29,640 nucleotides of DNA from JAVBLV01 sp031553195 (GCA_031553195.1 JAVBLV010000088.1:1-29640); one strand, 5' to 3'; shown: positions 8,501 through 15,976, numbered from the stretch's first letter. Numbers and translations are program-made. Notes: generated by a model not told the origin, from the letters alone.

Positions 8501-10263
8501 GAGTGTCAAAAATAAATAAAAATAAAGAGTATTTGTTTGGCGAAACAGGAAAACAAATCTGGCCGTCTTCAACAAACTTATACTACTGCAGGGATCTTAA
8601 GGTCGATAGTAAAGGTGATATTTATGCCGCCCTTGGTTCCATAGGAACAAAAGGCTCCTTATTAAAAATAAGCGGAGAAACAGGCGAGATTATATCATCT
8701 GTTGATTGTAATGTGATAACCATGGAATTTGACAAAAATGATAATCTGCATGCCGTATGGCAAGATGATTTGCTCAAGTTCAAATTACAGGTTTATAATA
8801 CCGATCTGATTCCTTTACATGATACATCTGCCAATGTTTGTACAGCAAGTATTTCAAACGGAAATAGCGGCGCAAAAGTCAAAATGACATTTGATAAATC
8901 GGGCGGCGTTTGGGTTTGCTATTATAGCCAACAGGCATATAATCAAACTCATCTTGTTCAGTATATAGATAACAATTTTGTTCCTAAACTTGGCGTAAAT
9001 GGCGTGCCTGTTTCTGACGTTACAACTCGCCATAGAAGCGATGAAGCATATATCGCTTATATTGAAAAGGAAGATGTATTAGCAGTAGCCTTTAACGAAA
9101 TTAGCGCTACAGGAGTCTATTATTATTATATTAAAGGACAAAAGATCAAGAACGATGGTACTTTAATATTAGGACAAGGCGGAACGGACATCATCACTCC
9201 TTCCCGCGCTGATCAAACACAAGATATATCTACATTCGGCCTGTACTGCAATGATTCAATACTGGCGTTGAATTATATTTATTGGACATCGGGCGCGGCT
9301 ACAAAAAAGAATATTGCTACTGCTTTTTATGATTTAGATTTTGATATTGCGAATATGGTTAAGGTTGATTTTGCTAAAAATCAACAGAGTCCAGAAGTAT
9401 TTTATACTGCCAGTGATAATTATGGAATATATTCAACTTGGAAATCAAGCGGATCGACAAGCGGAGCATTGGGAGGAAGCGGGGCTCAGGTTCAACATAT
9501 TTATTTTGACCAAGCTACTGCAAACAAATTAATTACCATAAATGTAAAAAGCAAAAATCCTGATTTCGGATATGCCACAGGCGGGGGATTACTTAATATC
9601 GGCGATACAGCTAAGGTAGAGGCTTTCTCGATACCGGGAAATGAATTTGTTGAATGGCAAGAGAATGGACTCCCCATTTCTTCACAAAATCCATATAAAT
9701 TTGCAGTGGCCGGAAGCATTACGCTCACAGCTGTGTTTAAAGCTTTCCCTACTTATACCATTACTGCAACCGCAGGTACGGGAGGGACAATTACGCCTTC
9801 GGGAGAAATAGAAGTCCCTCAGGGAAGTGATAAAATATTCATTTTCACTCCAAATACAGATTTTATATTACTTCAAGTATTAATTGACGGAGAAAATGAC
9901 ACGAATGCCGTGAGAACAGGGGAATACACATTTACCAATGTTACTCAAGCCCATACGATTCAAGCCATTTTCAAAAATCTTGACATCAAGATTGTAGATA
10001 ATTCTACTTCTGGAAGTATTTTCACGCTTAGCCCTAATCCTGTAAAAAGCGGGACAAATTTTGTTTTGCATACCAATTTAAAACCTGAGGAATTGAGTGG
10101 CATGACTATACGGTTATACGATATGAACGGACGTTTACAAATGAATTCTGCAGTGAATAAGAATCTAACGTTTACCGCTCCGAATATACCGGGAATTTAT
10201 GTACTGCAAATTACATCGAATCAAGGACTCAAAAAAGAAATAAAATTAGTGATAACACAATAA
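5512..10263 (+). CDS. Very large multidomain T9SS surface protein (choice-of-anchor J-like, CARDB-like, repeat domains)
   Basis: The 1583-residue product has a signal peptide (first 20 residues, ending VFAQ). Residues about 27-225 form a cleaved-adhesin/choice-of-anchor J-like jelly roll (FYKEGFDAATLPAGWTQSG, then FKVRFCINSED). CARDB-like Ig segments alternate with two more jelly-roll-like domains (about 230-335, 340-505, 510-610, 615-775, 780-885). Residues about 895-1325 resemble a repetitive beta-propeller-like region (QYLDPRGVVQWENDL, DLKVDSKGDIYAALG). Two tandem InlB-type bacterial repeats follow (about 1339-1411 and 1413-1492; GGTITPSGEIEVPQGS). The last ~80 residues are a T9SS type A domain (FTLSPNPVKSGTNF, IRLYDMNGRL, PGIYVLQITSNQG). 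Such proteins are usually adhesins or binding scaffolds; no protease active site was seen. A terminator follows 28 bp after the stop. Confidence 0.85.
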   Translation: MKKITFLSLAMLLYSISVFAQAPYYGTPFYKEGFDAATLPAGWTQSGLTYKTAGVTEPNTTAWSTISDASVSPPNKRFSHTDAASTYSLQCIIAQNTGLIDTLTSPMITNSETDLICVGFSFFNNPTAGAAWPNGYGYFSFEISDPTGSNWSLLWRSDGQSTGYAYTETPTPMVPSFSGWTTVKVNLPASYNGQNFKVRFCINSEDLRQTAMTLFQIDGLFASKQRTNDAKINSINNFSSTTKGGYLHQAITIQFSNEGTAPISSIDLGYKVFTTGQPDQVVTETYALSTPLQAKQTGSYTFAQKADLSSRRTTYNFSGWVALTGEEYPVDDTLKYTLTNTMTDVPYKAAWLRSGNVTDEWVVVQEDKSSDYPTWSQTIYNHYDTASYCNASNKQLDGDSYYFSRPLYLLAGKTYALRFNTFTESSDPADTNAMKVFLTASLDTSTSAIIGSLLFNRTNINNVVINQSIYVTPTQDSSYYFVFRALCKAQAKPLYIYDLTVKEAENVDALVKKLQTPVNKIIRYTNAEPVTIQIENAGLQSIAGGDLKVYYQLDNNEAVVETISTSLASKGVITHTFASRADMKTLKSYNLKVGVLLDGDEDVSNNALTYKLTPLTVELPYNGSLGANSNNRTYEEDYWTPVDNKWSVAATTTETRWTYGGTGGSPATAVATLYSRPIHVDAGTTCRFNYSVARSSTNITSIPSFQVGVYQKTGNTYNLVFLANDTVVKTDANVYTTYVHDFIPTTSGDYYFGYIVTPSASGLPYNIYLKETNFNLVGDVGISEIVSPTFINNCTATTSITVKVQNYGTNNIYSIPVSYSVNNGTTVKETITFSPALGANQSYTYTFNQTADMSAAVDYALVVYTQLAGDTNLTNDTSSVNIIYRTVLQYGDVNNSVLAGPVGGAPRMGLSSDGSAFVSFWRTTPADSTAAVPFKHRYNLFTQYLDPRGVVQWENDLKISNNDRSYNIPYASTMDHQDNYIVAVSNITGYEAEAEIRVSKINKNKEYLFGETGKQIWPSSTNLYYCRDLKVDSKGDIYAALGSIGTKGSLLKISGETGEIISSVDCNVITMEFDKNDNLHAVWQDDLLKFKLQVYNTDLIPLHDTSANVCTASISNGNSGAKVKMTFDKSGGVWVCYYSQQAYNQTHLVQYIDNNFVPKLGVNGVPVSDVTTRHRSDEAYIAYIEKEDVLAVAFNEISATGVYYYYIKGQKIKNDGTLILGQGGTDIITPSRADQTQDISTFGLYCNDSILALNYIYWTSGAATKKNIATAFYDLDFDIANMVKVDFAKNQQSPEVFYTASDNYGIYSTWKSSGSTSGALGGSGAQVQHIYFDQATANKLITINVKSKNPDFGYATGGGLLNIGDTAKVEAFSIPGNEFVEWQENGLPISSQNPYKFAVAGSITLTAVFKAFPTYTITATAGTGGTITPSGEIEVPQGSDKIFIFTPNTDFILLQVLIDGENDTNAVRTGEYTFTNVTQAHTIQAIFKNLDIKIVDNSTSGSIFTLSPNPVKSGTNFVLHTNLKPEELSGMTIRLYDMNGRLQMNSAVNKNLTFTAPNIPGIYVLQITSNQGLKKEIKLVITQ

Positions 10264-10291
10264 AAGATTGTCAGTACTTTTAAAATAGAGA

Positions 10292-10326
10292 GGGAGGTTT
10301 GCCAAATACGGCAGGCCTCCCTTTTT
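10292..10326 (+). terminator. Rho-independent terminator after the large T9SS gene
   Basis: A 12-bp stem, GGGAGGTTTGCC against GGCAGGCCTCCC with two G-U pairs and a 6-nt loop, is followed directly by TTTTT. Confidence 0.85.
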
Positions 10327-10440
10327 CACTTCTCCTCAGATATTTTTTCAATTGATTGTTTGTTAGTAGGATATAAATTTGGACACCAATTTGGATGTCC
10401 CTGCGAAAAAATAAGGTTATATTTGCGTCATGTTTGTATG

Positions 10441-10551
10441 TAATACCATTTGCATATTGAAGATAGTCCAATCTTTCAGACTTCAAATATTTGGAAATAT
10501 TTGAATTATAATTGATTGTGATTAGAGCAATGATTATTTTGTGGACTAATT
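10441..10551 (+). repeat. Dispersed repeat, copy A (about 111 bp)
   Basis: This sequence recurs inverted at 14815-14926 with about 100 of 112 aligned positions identical (11 substitutions and one gap, aligned by hand). It starts TAATACCATTTGCATATTG and ends GTGGACTAATT. In this copy the centre is a perfect inverted repeat, TCAAATATTT and AAATATTTGA, around a 2-base core. A one-base indel between copies and scattered substitutions argue against a conserved protein frame. Within the 493-bp spacer 10264-10756 it lies between the terminator of the T9SS gene and the etf promoter. Confidence 0.8.
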
Positions 10552-10680
10552 ATAAATTCCAATTGGGATTAGATATGTGTTTAAAAAATCTCGATGAACA
10601 AACAATAAAATCAATCACCTTTTTCGATTGGATAAAAATGCTTGTTGACTAAAATTAAGGTTCATCGTGTTTTTAGCGCA

Positions 10681-10712
10681 TTTGAGATAGAATCTTTTTT
10701 TTCCTATCTTTG
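10681..10712 (+). promoter_or_regulatory. Promoter of the etfBA-acyl-CoA dehydrogenase operon
   Basis: TTTG (10681-10684), a 20-bp spacer, then TATCTTTG (10705-10712) is a full match to the Bacteroidetes -33/-7 consensus. It lies 44 bp before the etfB ATG. Confidence 0.7.
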
Positions 10713-10756
10713 CAGGTTAATTCATAAAAATTTATTATCCAATAAAGACCAACAGA

Positions 10757-11629
10757 ATGAGTTTAAAAATTGTTGTATTGGCAAAACAAGTGCCTGATAC
10801 CCGCAATGTAGGGAAGGACGCGATGAAAGCAGACGGTACGGTAAATCGCGCTGCTTTGCCGGCAATTTTCAATCCTGAAGATTTGAATGCCCTGGAGATG
10901 GCGTTACATATTAAAGATAATATTCCCGGCAGTACGGTTACCATTATCACAATGGGGCCTACCCGGGCGGCTGAAATTGTAAGAGAATCGTTATACCGGG
11001 GCGCAGATACCGGAATTTTGATTTCCGACAGGAAATTCGCCGGTTCGGATACTTTAGCAACTTCTTATGCGGTAGCTTTAGCTGTAAAAAAATTAGGAAA
11101 AGTGGACCTGGTTTTTGCCGGCCGCCAAGCCATTGACGGAGATACCGCGCAAGTGGGCCCCCAAACAGCCGAAAAATTGGGATTTCCACAAATTACCTAT
11201 GCCGAAGAAGCGTTGAAAATAACCAAAGAAAAAATCCAAATTAAACGACGATTGGAAAGAGGCGTGGAAATTGTAGAGTCTTCTTACCCCTGTTTAATCA
11301 CCGTTCATAGCTCTGCTCCTGATTGCCGTTCGCAACATGCAAAATGTGTGATGAAGTACAAAAAAGCTTCTACGCTTACCGAACAACAGGAAGCAGATAA
11401 CGATTATACTTATTTATGGAACGAAAAGCCATATTTGAAAATAGAAGAATGGAGCGCCGCCGACCTTGCCGCCGATGAAAATTCTTTAGGATTATCGGGC
11501 TCGCCTACTAAAGTAAAAAAGATTGAAAATGTAATCTTAACGCAAAAAGACAGCAAAATCATGTCGCCATCCGATTCCGATATCAACGAGTTGATGAAAG
11601 AATTGATTTCCACGCATATCATCGGATAA
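10757..11629 (+). CDS. etfB: Electron transfer flavoprotein beta subunit
   Basis: The 290-residue product is the EtfB half of a cytoplasmic heterodimer that accepts electrons from acyl-CoA dehydrogenases. The N-terminus KIVVLAKQVPDT is typical. The beta-family signature lies near residues 160-182 (IKRRLERG, then SYPCLITV). AGRQAIDGDTAQVGP corresponds to the nucleotide-binding region, and the C-terminal arm GLSGSPTKVKKIE is where EtfB usually contacts EtfA and AMP. At 290 residues it is slightly longer than the usual 250-265. It is first in the operon, with its own promoter, and is separated from etfA by 102 bp holding an intercistronic hairpin. Whether it is a bifurcating type (FAD instead of AMP) cannot be settled by eye. 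Confidence 0.93.
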   Translation: MSLKIVVLAKQVPDTRNVGKDAMKADGTVNRAALPAIFNPEDLNALEMALHIKDNIPGSTVTIITMGPTRAAEIVRESLYRGADTGILISDRKFAGSDTLATSYAVALAVKKLGKVDLVFAGRQAIDGDTAQVGPQTAEKLGFPQITYAEEALKITKEKIQIKRRLERGVEIVESSYPCLITVHSSAPDCRSQHAKCVMKYKKASTLTEQQEADNDYTYLWNEKPYLKIEEWSAADLAADENSLGLSGSPTKVKKIENVILTQKDSKIMSPSDSDINELMKELISTHIIG

Positions 11630-11647
11630 AATTATATAATGAAAAAC

Positions 11648-11692
11648 AAAGAATGAAAAACACCAATACTTACTGTTTTTTTTTCATTCTTT
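11648..11692 (+). promoter_or_regulatory. Intercistronic hairpin between etfB and etfA
   Basis: A perfect 13-bp inverted repeat, AAAGAATGAAAAA (11648-11660) and TTTTTCATTCTTT (11680-11692), has a 19-nt loop ending in a T run. It is too A/T-rich for a strong terminator. Attenuation or RNA processing within the operon is an inference. Confidence 0.5.
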
Positions 11693-11731
11693 AATTGTTA
11701 GATATTAATAGCTAAGAAAACAAGAAAAAAT

Positions 11732-12754
11732 ATGAATAACGTTTTTGTTTATTGCGAAATCACGGAAGATAAAGTAATTGCCGACGTAAGTTTGGAATTG
11801 CTTTCCAAAGGCCGTAAATTAGCCGATGAGCTAAAGGTGAAATTAGAGGCCGTGATTATAAGCGGAAAAATTGAAAAATTAGAAGAACAACTTTTTCCAT
11901 ACGGAGTAGACGTCATTAATTGGGCGCAAGACGACAGATTATTCCCTTATACTACGCTACCTCATTTCTCGATTGTTGTAAAGTTGTTTAAGGAAAAACA
12001 GCCCGAAATCGCTTTATTCGGGGCAACATCCGTAGGCCGCGATCTGGCGCCGCGCGTGGCCTCCTATTTACGTTGCGGCCTTACTGCCGACTGCACCAGC
12101 CTGGAAATAGGCAATCACACCGAAAACAAAACCGGCACAGAATATAAAGATTTATTGTACCAGATACGTCCTGCATTCGGAGGCAACATTATTGCCACCA
12201 TTGTCAATCCCGAAACGCGCCCTCAAATGGCAACCGTTCGCGAAGGCGTAATGAAAAAAGAAATTTCTAATTCTTCCCATAAAGGAACCGTAAATAAATT
12301 AGAGGTTGCCAAGTATGTCGGCGAAGAAGATTTTGTTCTTAAAATTCTGGAGCGTCATATCGAGAAACAAAAAATCAACATCAAAGGAGCCCAAATTATC
12401 ATATCGGGCGGATATGGAGTAGGAAGCAAAGAAAACTTCAACAAGTTATATGAACTGGCGGAATTAATCGGAGCGGAAGTCGGCGCCACTCGCGCCGCAG
12501 TAGACGGCGGTTTTGCCGAACATGAACGCCAAATCGGTCAAACCGGGGTAACCGTGCGTCCAAAGTTATATATTGCCTGCGGAATTTCGGGAGCCGTTCA
12601 ACACAGGGCGGGAATGGATCAATCGTCTAAAATAGTTTCTATTAATATGGATCCGAAAGCTCCTATCAACAGCATAGCAGATTACACCATTATTGGCGAC
12701 CTCAACGAGGTAGTCCCGAAGATGATTAAATATTACAAAGCCAATACTAAATAG
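11732..12754 (+). CDS. etfA: Electron transfer flavoprotein alpha subunit
   Basis: The 340-residue product has an EtfA N-terminal nucleotide-binding-like domain (about 3-205, with GATSVGRDLAPRVASYL and RPAFGGNI) and the C-terminal FAD-binding domain (about 215-335). FAD-contact motifs are visible: GYGVGSKENF, Arg254 in GATRAAVDGG, the alpha signature CGISGAVQHRAGM, and INMDPKAPINSIADY. It pairs with the EtfB product upstream and carries electrons from the acyl-CoA dehydrogenase encoded 81 bp downstream to the quinone pool or another acceptor. Length and motifs are ordinary, so the gene looks intact. Confidence 0.93.
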   Translation: MNNVFVYCEITEDKVIADVSLELLSKGRKLADELKVKLEAVIISGKIEKLEEQLFPYGVDVINWAQDDRLFPYTTLPHFSIVVKLFKEKQPEIALFGATSVGRDLAPRVASYLRCGLTADCTSLEIGNHTENKTGTEYKDLLYQIRPAFGGNIIATIVNPETRPQMATVREGVMKKEISNSSHKGTVNKLEVAKYVGEEDFVLKILERHIEKQKINIKGAQIIISGGYGVGSKENFNKLYELAELIGAEVGATRAAVDGGFAEHERQIGQTGVTVRPKLYIACGISGAVQHRAGMDQSSKIVSINMDPKAPINSIADYTIIGDLNEVVPKMIKYYKANTK

Positions 12755-12835
12755 CAAGAATGGAGAAAGGGCGGCGTTACTATGTATTCGACCCTCCCGT
12801 TGCTCTTAGTTATAAAACATAAAAAGTCAATTAAG

Positions 12836-14569
12836 ATGGAAAATTTTTATAAAGACAACGAATCATTAAAATTTCATTTACATCATCCTTTGATGGAAAG
12901 AATCGTTGGACTTAAAGAACGTAATTACGAAGACAAAGATAAATATGATTATGCGCCGGTTGATTTTGAAGATGCTATAGACAGCTATGACAGAGCGCTT
13001 AGTATTGTGGGAGAAATTACGGGCGAAGTGTTGGCTCCCAATGCAGAAGCCGTTGACAAAGAGGGCCCGCAAGTAGTTAATAACGAAGTCAGATATGCTC
13101 CGGGAACTCAAAAAAACCATGAGGCGTTAAGAGACGCAGGATTATATGGGATGTCGCTGCCGCGAGAATATGGCGGACTTAATTTTTCTTATGTGCCTTA
13201 TGTAATGGCCGCAGAAATTGTTTCCCGGGGAGACGCAGGCTTTGCCAATATATGGGGATTGCAAGACTGTGCGGAAACCATACATGAATTTGCTTCGGAA
13301 GAAATTAAAAAAGAATTTTTACCCCGTATTAACCAGGGTTTCACCTGTTCCATGGACTTGACCGAACCGGATGCAGGATCGGATTTACAAGCCGTACAGT
13401 TAAAGGCGACTTGGGATGAAGGCTCAAAATGTTGGAGATTAAATGGGGTAAAACGGTTCATCACCAACGGAGACGCCGATATTAAATTGGTTTTGGCGCG
13501 TTCCGAAGAAGGGACAAGCGATGGCCGCGGATTGTCTTATTTCGTGTACGATCGGAAGCACAAAGCGGTTACCGTTCGTAGAATTGAAAATAAATTAGGT
13601 ATCAAAGGCTCTCCGACTGCCGAGTTAGTTTTTAATAATGCGCCCGCCCAAATTGTAGGAGACCGCAAATTGGGACTTATTAAATATGTGATGTCGCTAA
13701 TGAATGGCGCTCGTTTAGGCGTAGGCGCGCAATCGGTAGGTTTGGCTGAGGCCGCTTTTAGAGAAGCTTATAAATATGCCCAAGAACGCGAACAATTCGG
13801 AAAACCGATTGCTCAGTTTCCCCAGGTATATGAAATGCTAGCCACGATGAGAGCCAAAACAGATGCTATTCGCTCCATCTTGTACGAAACAGCGCGTCTT
13901 GTAGACATGTATAAAATACTGGACATGACTTCTAAAGAACGGCCTTTAACTCCCGAAGAAAAAACTGATTTGAAATTCTATCAACGGAACGCAGACATTT
14001 ATACGCCTATGTTAAAACTGTTCTCCAGCGAATATGCCAACCAAATTGCTTATGACGCCATTCAAATTCATGGAGGGTCGGGATTCATGAAAGATTATCC
14101 CGTTGAACGCATGTATCGCGATGCGCGTATTTTAACCATTTATGAAGGAACGTCGCAATTACAAGTAGTAGCTGCCATACGCGGCGTCGGAAATGGAGCT
14201 TATTTGAAGCAAATTAAAGATTATGAGGCCATGACCTTTACGCCAAATCTGGAGTATTTGCGCCAGAAATTAATAAAAATGACAGATCAATACGAAAATA
14301 CGGTAACCAAAGTAAGCGCAATGGGAACAACGTCGGAAATTTATGATTTCCACGCTCGCCGCATAGTTGAAATGGCAGGTTATATCACAATGGGATATTT
14401 ACTTTTAATTGATAGTACTCGTTGTGACTGTTTTAAACGTTCGGCGGAAATATTTATCAATTTAGGTTGGGCGGAAAATGCGAAATCCGCTGCATTTATT
14501 GATAATTTTGATCCTCAAACATTAGGAGAATATAAAGTAAAAATAGAAACCTCTAATTGTACGGAATAG
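12836..14569 (+). CDS. Acyl-CoA dehydrogenase, long form (577 residues)
   Basis: This FAD enzyme oxidises acyl-CoA to trans-2-enoyl-CoA and passes electrons to the EtfAB encoded upstream. Signature 1 (MDLTEPDAGSDLQA) and signature 2 (IQIHGGSGFMKDYPVERMYR) are present. The catalytic base is Glu437 in IYEGTSQLQ, at the position used by short/medium-chain enzymes. It is about 180-200 residues longer than ordinary acyl-CoA dehydrogenases, with an N-terminal extension of about 80 residues and a helical C-terminal part after residue 455. Similar long forms occur beside etf genes in Porphyromonas-type Bacteroidales, from memory. The ATG at 12836 is preferred over an in-frame ATG at 12782, which would add 18 residues not typical of the family. 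Chain-length specificity cannot be told. Confidence 0.9.
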   Translation: MENFYKDNESLKFHLHHPLMERIVGLKERNYEDKDKYDYAPVDFEDAIDSYDRALSIVGEITGEVLAPNAEAVDKEGPQVVNNEVRYAPGTQKNHEALRDAGLYGMSLPREYGGLNFSYVPYVMAAEIVSRGDAGFANIWGLQDCAETIHEFASEEIKKEFLPRINQGFTCSMDLTEPDAGSDLQAVQLKATWDEGSKCWRLNGVKRFITNGDADIKLVLARSEEGTSDGRGLSYFVYDRKHKAVTVRRIENKLGIKGSPTAELVFNNAPAQIVGDRKLGLIKYVMSLMNGARLGVGAQSVGLAEAAFREAYKYAQEREQFGKPIAQFPQVYEMLATMRAKTDAIRSILYETARLVDMYKILDMTSKERPLTPEEKTDLKFYQRNADIYTPMLKLFSSEYANQIAYDAIQIHGGSGFMKDYPVERMYRDARILTIYEGTSQLQVVAAIRGVGNGAYLKQIKDYEAMTFTPNLEYLRQKLIKMTDQYENTVTKVSAMGTTSEIYDFHARRIVEMAGYITMGYLLLIDSTRCDCFKRSAEIFINLGWAENAKSAAFIDNFDPQTLGEYKVKIETSNCTE

Positions 14570-14630
14570 ATAGGGAGGAAAGATTTTCATAAAATTTCCC
14601 GGCTGAAAATTTTCGAGCCGTTACATTAAC

Positions 14631-14685
14631 AAGAATACGTTCAATAAATGATATGATTTCAGTATATTGAACGTATTCTTATTTT
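14631..14685 (+). terminator. Terminator of the etf operon
   Basis: A perfect 16-bp stem, AAGAATACGTTCAATA with TATTGAACGTATTCTT, has an 18-nt loop and is followed by ATTTT. A smaller inverted repeat (CGGCT...AGCCG, 14600-14620) sits just before it. The stretch 14686-14814 shows nothing recognisable. Confidence 0.75.
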
Positions 14686-14814
14686 GGATACTTCATTCAT
14701 CACTTTAGTACAAAGCGCCGGCTTCGATACCTCTAAAAATATGTAATGGATTCTTAATGGTAGATATTATAATTGATACAAAACCGCTATCAAGATATTT
14801 TGTCATGTACTAAA

Positions 14815-14926
14815 AATTAGTCCACAAAACAATCATTATGCTAATCGTAATCAATTATAATTCAAATATTTGCAGAATGTTTGAAGTATGAAGGATTGGA
14901 CTCTCTTCAATATGCAAATGGTATTA
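14815..14926 (-). repeat. Dispersed repeat, copy B (about 112 bp), inverted relative to copy A
   Basis: Read on the minus strand this copy aligns with 10441-10551 at about 89% identity. Its first three bases (TAA) are the stop codon of the WbqC-family gene, so the element begins exactly where that reading frame ends. The central palindrome of copy A is degraded here. It lies in the gap between the convergent etf and wbqC transcripts. Confidence 0.8.
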
Positions 14927-15544
14927 TAAATTGTTGATGTATGATTTTGCTTCCGGTCCTTGATTGAATAACAAGTCAATAGAACTTAAGTTAGGAATAA
15001 ATCCTAATTTATCGGAGAAAACTTGGTAATAAGGTTTAAATTCAAATAGGCGTTGTTCCTTTTTAGGCGAGAAAGAAAATCTGTAGTCTAAGCAATCGTT
15101 TTGGATTTCAATAAAGTCAGTACTCGATTCGAAAGGCGTTTTTATTTGCAGTTTTTCCAAAAGATACTTTAGTAAAGCATTATTGAATTGCAAAAGATTT
15201 TCGTACTGCGTATCGAAGATATGTTTTAATTCATCTTTATAATACAAGAAATAAGGAGAATTACTATAAGCTGATTCAATTGCCCTCCAATGTTTTACGA
15301 TCCAGTTTTCCTGATGCGCTATTTGTATCTCATGGGTCTTGGAAGAATTGCCATGAGGCTTTATTACAGGAATACTTAAGGAAAGTAGTCCGTTGGCGGA
15401 ATAAATTAAACAACGATTGCGATAAGTCTGCTTAGGAAAGGTTTCATATTGCTCTATAATGACCTTTTTTGCACGCGTAATACAAACAATATACTCCACC
15501 GGAGGCAAATAAGCGGTGGAGAGCAAAATAATTTCGGGGATCAT
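14924..15544 (-). CDS. WbqC-family protein
   Basis: The product is about 206 residues. The N-terminal STAYLPPVEYI, then YRNRCLIYSANGLLSLSIPVIKP, and the central WRAIESAYSNSPYFLYY match the WbqC-like family, known from O-antigen loci and also found singly in Bacteroidetes; its biochemical role is not established. No signal peptide or membrane segment is visible, so it is probably cytoplasmic. The ATG at 15544 is chosen over an in-frame TTG at 15568 because the latter overlaps the upstream gene and the family begins near IPEIILLSTAYLPP. It starts 7 bp after the stop of the 139-residue gene, indicating one operon. The stop codon coincides with the edge of dispersed repeat B. Confidence 0.8.
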   Translation of the reverse strand: MIPEIILLSTAYLPPVEYIVCITRAKKVIIEQYETFPKQTYRNRCLIYSANGLLSLSIPVIKPHGNSSKTHEIQIAHQENWIVKHWRAIESAYSNSPYFLYYKDELKHIFDTQYENLLQFNNALLKYLLEKLQIKTPFESSTDFIEIQNDCLDYRFSFSPKKEQRLFEFKPYYQVFSDKLGFIPNLSSIDLLFNQGPEAKSYINNL

Positions 15545-15551
15545 TAAAAAT

Positions 15552-15971
15552 TTATTTTCCGAAAACAATAGAGTTTAACTTTCCTTTTTCAAAATAAAAA
15601 TCGATAATGGCATCATCAAACGAAATGCGTTTTTCTCCCCAAGCTTCCAATTCTATGTTTTCTTTGAAATAATTATTTTTTGTCATCAGAGCGACAAGTT
15701 GCTTTTCTGTCATATGAAAAATTTTTTCTCCGAATAAGAGGGTTTCGGGATGGCTTACCTCAACACAAGATAGCACAGGGTTGACCTCTTCGAAGAAAAG
15801 GGTCAGATTATTTTCATAATAATGCAGAACCGTTGTCGATTCTTCATTATCAATACTCAAGTCTTCCACTTCGTCGGCTTGGCCTAACAAAGCTACGACA
15901 TCTTCAATAGGAATACCAAAATGTAATTCCTTTAATCCTTGATTTATAATTATTTCTGGAATATGTTTCAT
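15552..15971 (-). CDS. Conserved-looking hypothetical protein (139 residues)
   Basis: I do not recognise this protein. It is acidic, soluble, and has no signal peptide. The N-terminal segment LKELHFGIPIEDVVALLGQADEVED resembles the small helix-turn pattern 'GMxxxxVxxLLGxPD' of BamE/SmpA-like folds, and a looser second instance appears at FHMTEKQLVALM, so an internal duplication is possible. It alternates short strands and helices (TTVLHYYENNLTLFFEE; DAIIDFYFEKGKLNSIVFG). It is the first gene of a two-gene unit with the WbqC-family gene and has a well-formed promoter 21 bp upstream. The function is unknown; the pairing with WbqC is the only contextual clue. Confidence 0.75.
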   Translation of the reverse strand: MKHIPEIIINQGLKELHFGIPIEDVVALLGQADEVEDLSIDNEESTTVLHYYENNLTLFFEEVNPVLSCVEVSHPETLLFGEKIFHMTEKQLVALMTKNNYFKENIELEAWGEKRISFDDAIIDFYFEKGKLNSIVFGK

Positions 15972-15976
15972 GTCCT

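Noticed and set aside
10280..10486. 68-residue minus-strand open frame
   Set aside because: It runs through the terminator hairpin and into dispersed repeat A; the matching frame in copy B is broken by an indel.
10530..10652. 40-codon plus-strand frame beginning inside repeat A (MIILWTNYKFQLGLDM...)
   Set aside because: It is short, has no family resemblance and no promoter of its own; copy B does not preserve it. Kept only as a weak possibility of a transposase remnant.
12782..12835. Upstream ATG adding 18 residues to the acyl-CoA dehydrogenase
   Set aside because: The added residues (MYSTLPLLLVIKHKKSIK) look like translated spacer, and an ATG with family-like sequence follows.
15545..15568. 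TTG start for the WbqC-family protein overlapping the upstream gene
   Set aside because: The ATG 8 codons later matches the family N-terminus and leaves a normal 7-bp gap.
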